The notes beneath the pieces were generated by a model that saw nothing but the letters and a program-made list of their open reading frames with translations, was not told where the DNA came from and ran no database searches. 61,325 bases of DNA, taken from an uncultured Bacteroides sp. (GTDB lineage: Bacteria; Bacteroidota; Bacteroidia; Bacteroidales; Bacteroidaceae). Below are positions 61,012-61,325 of this stretch, piece by piece (the first letter of the stretch is position 1; every line of letters starts with the position of its first letter). Both the position numbers and the translations under genes were made by a program. Where the stretch lies: contig NZ_CASFWU010000036.1 of NCBI RefSeq assembly GCF_949298305.1, positions 1 through 61,325 of the forward strand. Reading direction: 5' to 3'.

Positions 61012-61325
61012 AGGAGAGTCACTGCAACTCCGTGTCCTCTGTGGTGAAGGCATGGCACGCAGATGACACGGATGGGACAGATGGCCACAGATTTTTATCT
61101 GCGTTCATCTGCGTTTCCTACTCACACCATCCGCATACATGTAGGGGCAGGGTCAGCCTGCCCGAATACACACGCATTGCACACCTTGTCTCCCGTGCAA
61201 CAGGGGGTATGTGTACACGGTCAAGGGTGTGTCAAAACAAGGGTATCTGAAACTCTCCTCCTTCAGGAAGGAGGAGTACCCGAAGGGGGAGGTGGTAGGT
61301 GAAAACATAAAGTGTTGATATACAA
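61012..61325. repeat. Repeat-rich non-coding end, dispersed element copy 3
   Basis: The segment contains GATGACACGG/CACAGATTTTTATCTG low-complexity repeats and, at 61227-61278, the third GTGTGTCAAAACAAGGGTAT element with CTCCTCCTTCAGGAAGGAG. I see no gene. Confidence 0.65.

Noticed and set aside
60409..61053. 214-codon minus-strand frame as one gene
   Set aside because: Its first half is antisense to the umuD remnant, so only the 3' part might be a true coding remnant.

Overview
The window looks like the chromosome of a Bacteroides-type gut bacterium (Bacteroidales). The evidence is a complete SusC/SusD/SusE/SusF/SusG polysaccharide-utilisation locus (PUL), many short lipoproteins with SpII lipoboxes, fimbrillin-like proteins, BspA-type leucine-rich repeats, a BACON-like domain, and promoters of the Bacteroides kind (-7 element TAnnTTTG) in front of many genes. 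I do not name a species.

Layout. 1-1.3 kb: the 5' part of an IS1182-type transposase gene, cut by the left edge, with the IS end. 1.5-6.1 kb: small housekeeping and envelope genes (membrane protein, NUDIX hydrolase, two lipoproteins, hexapeptide acetyltransferase, MATE transporter). 6.7-7.7 kb: a Fur/PerR-like regulator and a reverse rubrerythrin (peroxide defence). 8-9.9 kb: glutamine-dependent NAD synthetase. 10.1-27.2 kb: the PUL. It has an inner-membrane sugar transporter and LacI-type regulator on the minus strand, then GH53 endo-galactanase, GH2 beta-galactosidase, SusC, SusD, SusE-like, SusF-like and a SusG-like GH13 amylase on the plus strand. 27.2-29.8 kb: GNAT-like protein and a DUF1703-type ATPase/nuclease. 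29.9-32.9 kb: a five-gene plus-strand operon (nitroreductase, membrane protein, Rossmann/DUF2520 protein, KdsC phosphatase, Maf). 33.1-41.1 kb: minus-strand genes (TPR protein, porin, pgk, nth, MFS, pheS). 41.5-46.8 kb: a surface operon with two fimbrillin-like lipoproteins around a fimbrillin/LRR/BACON/M64-peptidase fusion. 47.0-53.4 kb: a WG-repeat lipoprotein, a barrel-like protein and an LRR lipoprotein converge on a serine/threonine kinase gene and its small partner. 53.8-59.7 kb: GH2 beta-mannosidase, pullulanase, ruvC and a DUF4286 gene. 59.8 kb: tRNA-Ala(GGC). The last 1.4 kb is gene debris (a broken umuD and an opposite-strand coding remnant) among dispersed repeats.

How it works together. 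The PUL would capture an alpha-glucan at the cell surface (SusD/E/F), cut it outside (GH13) and import it through SusC. The co-located GH53 and GH2 suit beta-1,4-galactan. Three promoters (GH53, SusC, GH13) each carry a 14-bp LacI-type palindrome, TGCAAACGATTGCA or a near match, at an almost constant 55-57 bp upstream of the -7 element. This points to one regulator, probably an activator, for the whole cluster.

The most unusual feature of the non-coding DNA is a class of short tandem arrays in eight intergenic gaps. Their units differ in sequence but nearly all are 21-23 bp long; three arrays share a GCTTGCA core. Perfect palindromes and long inverted repeats occur in other gaps.
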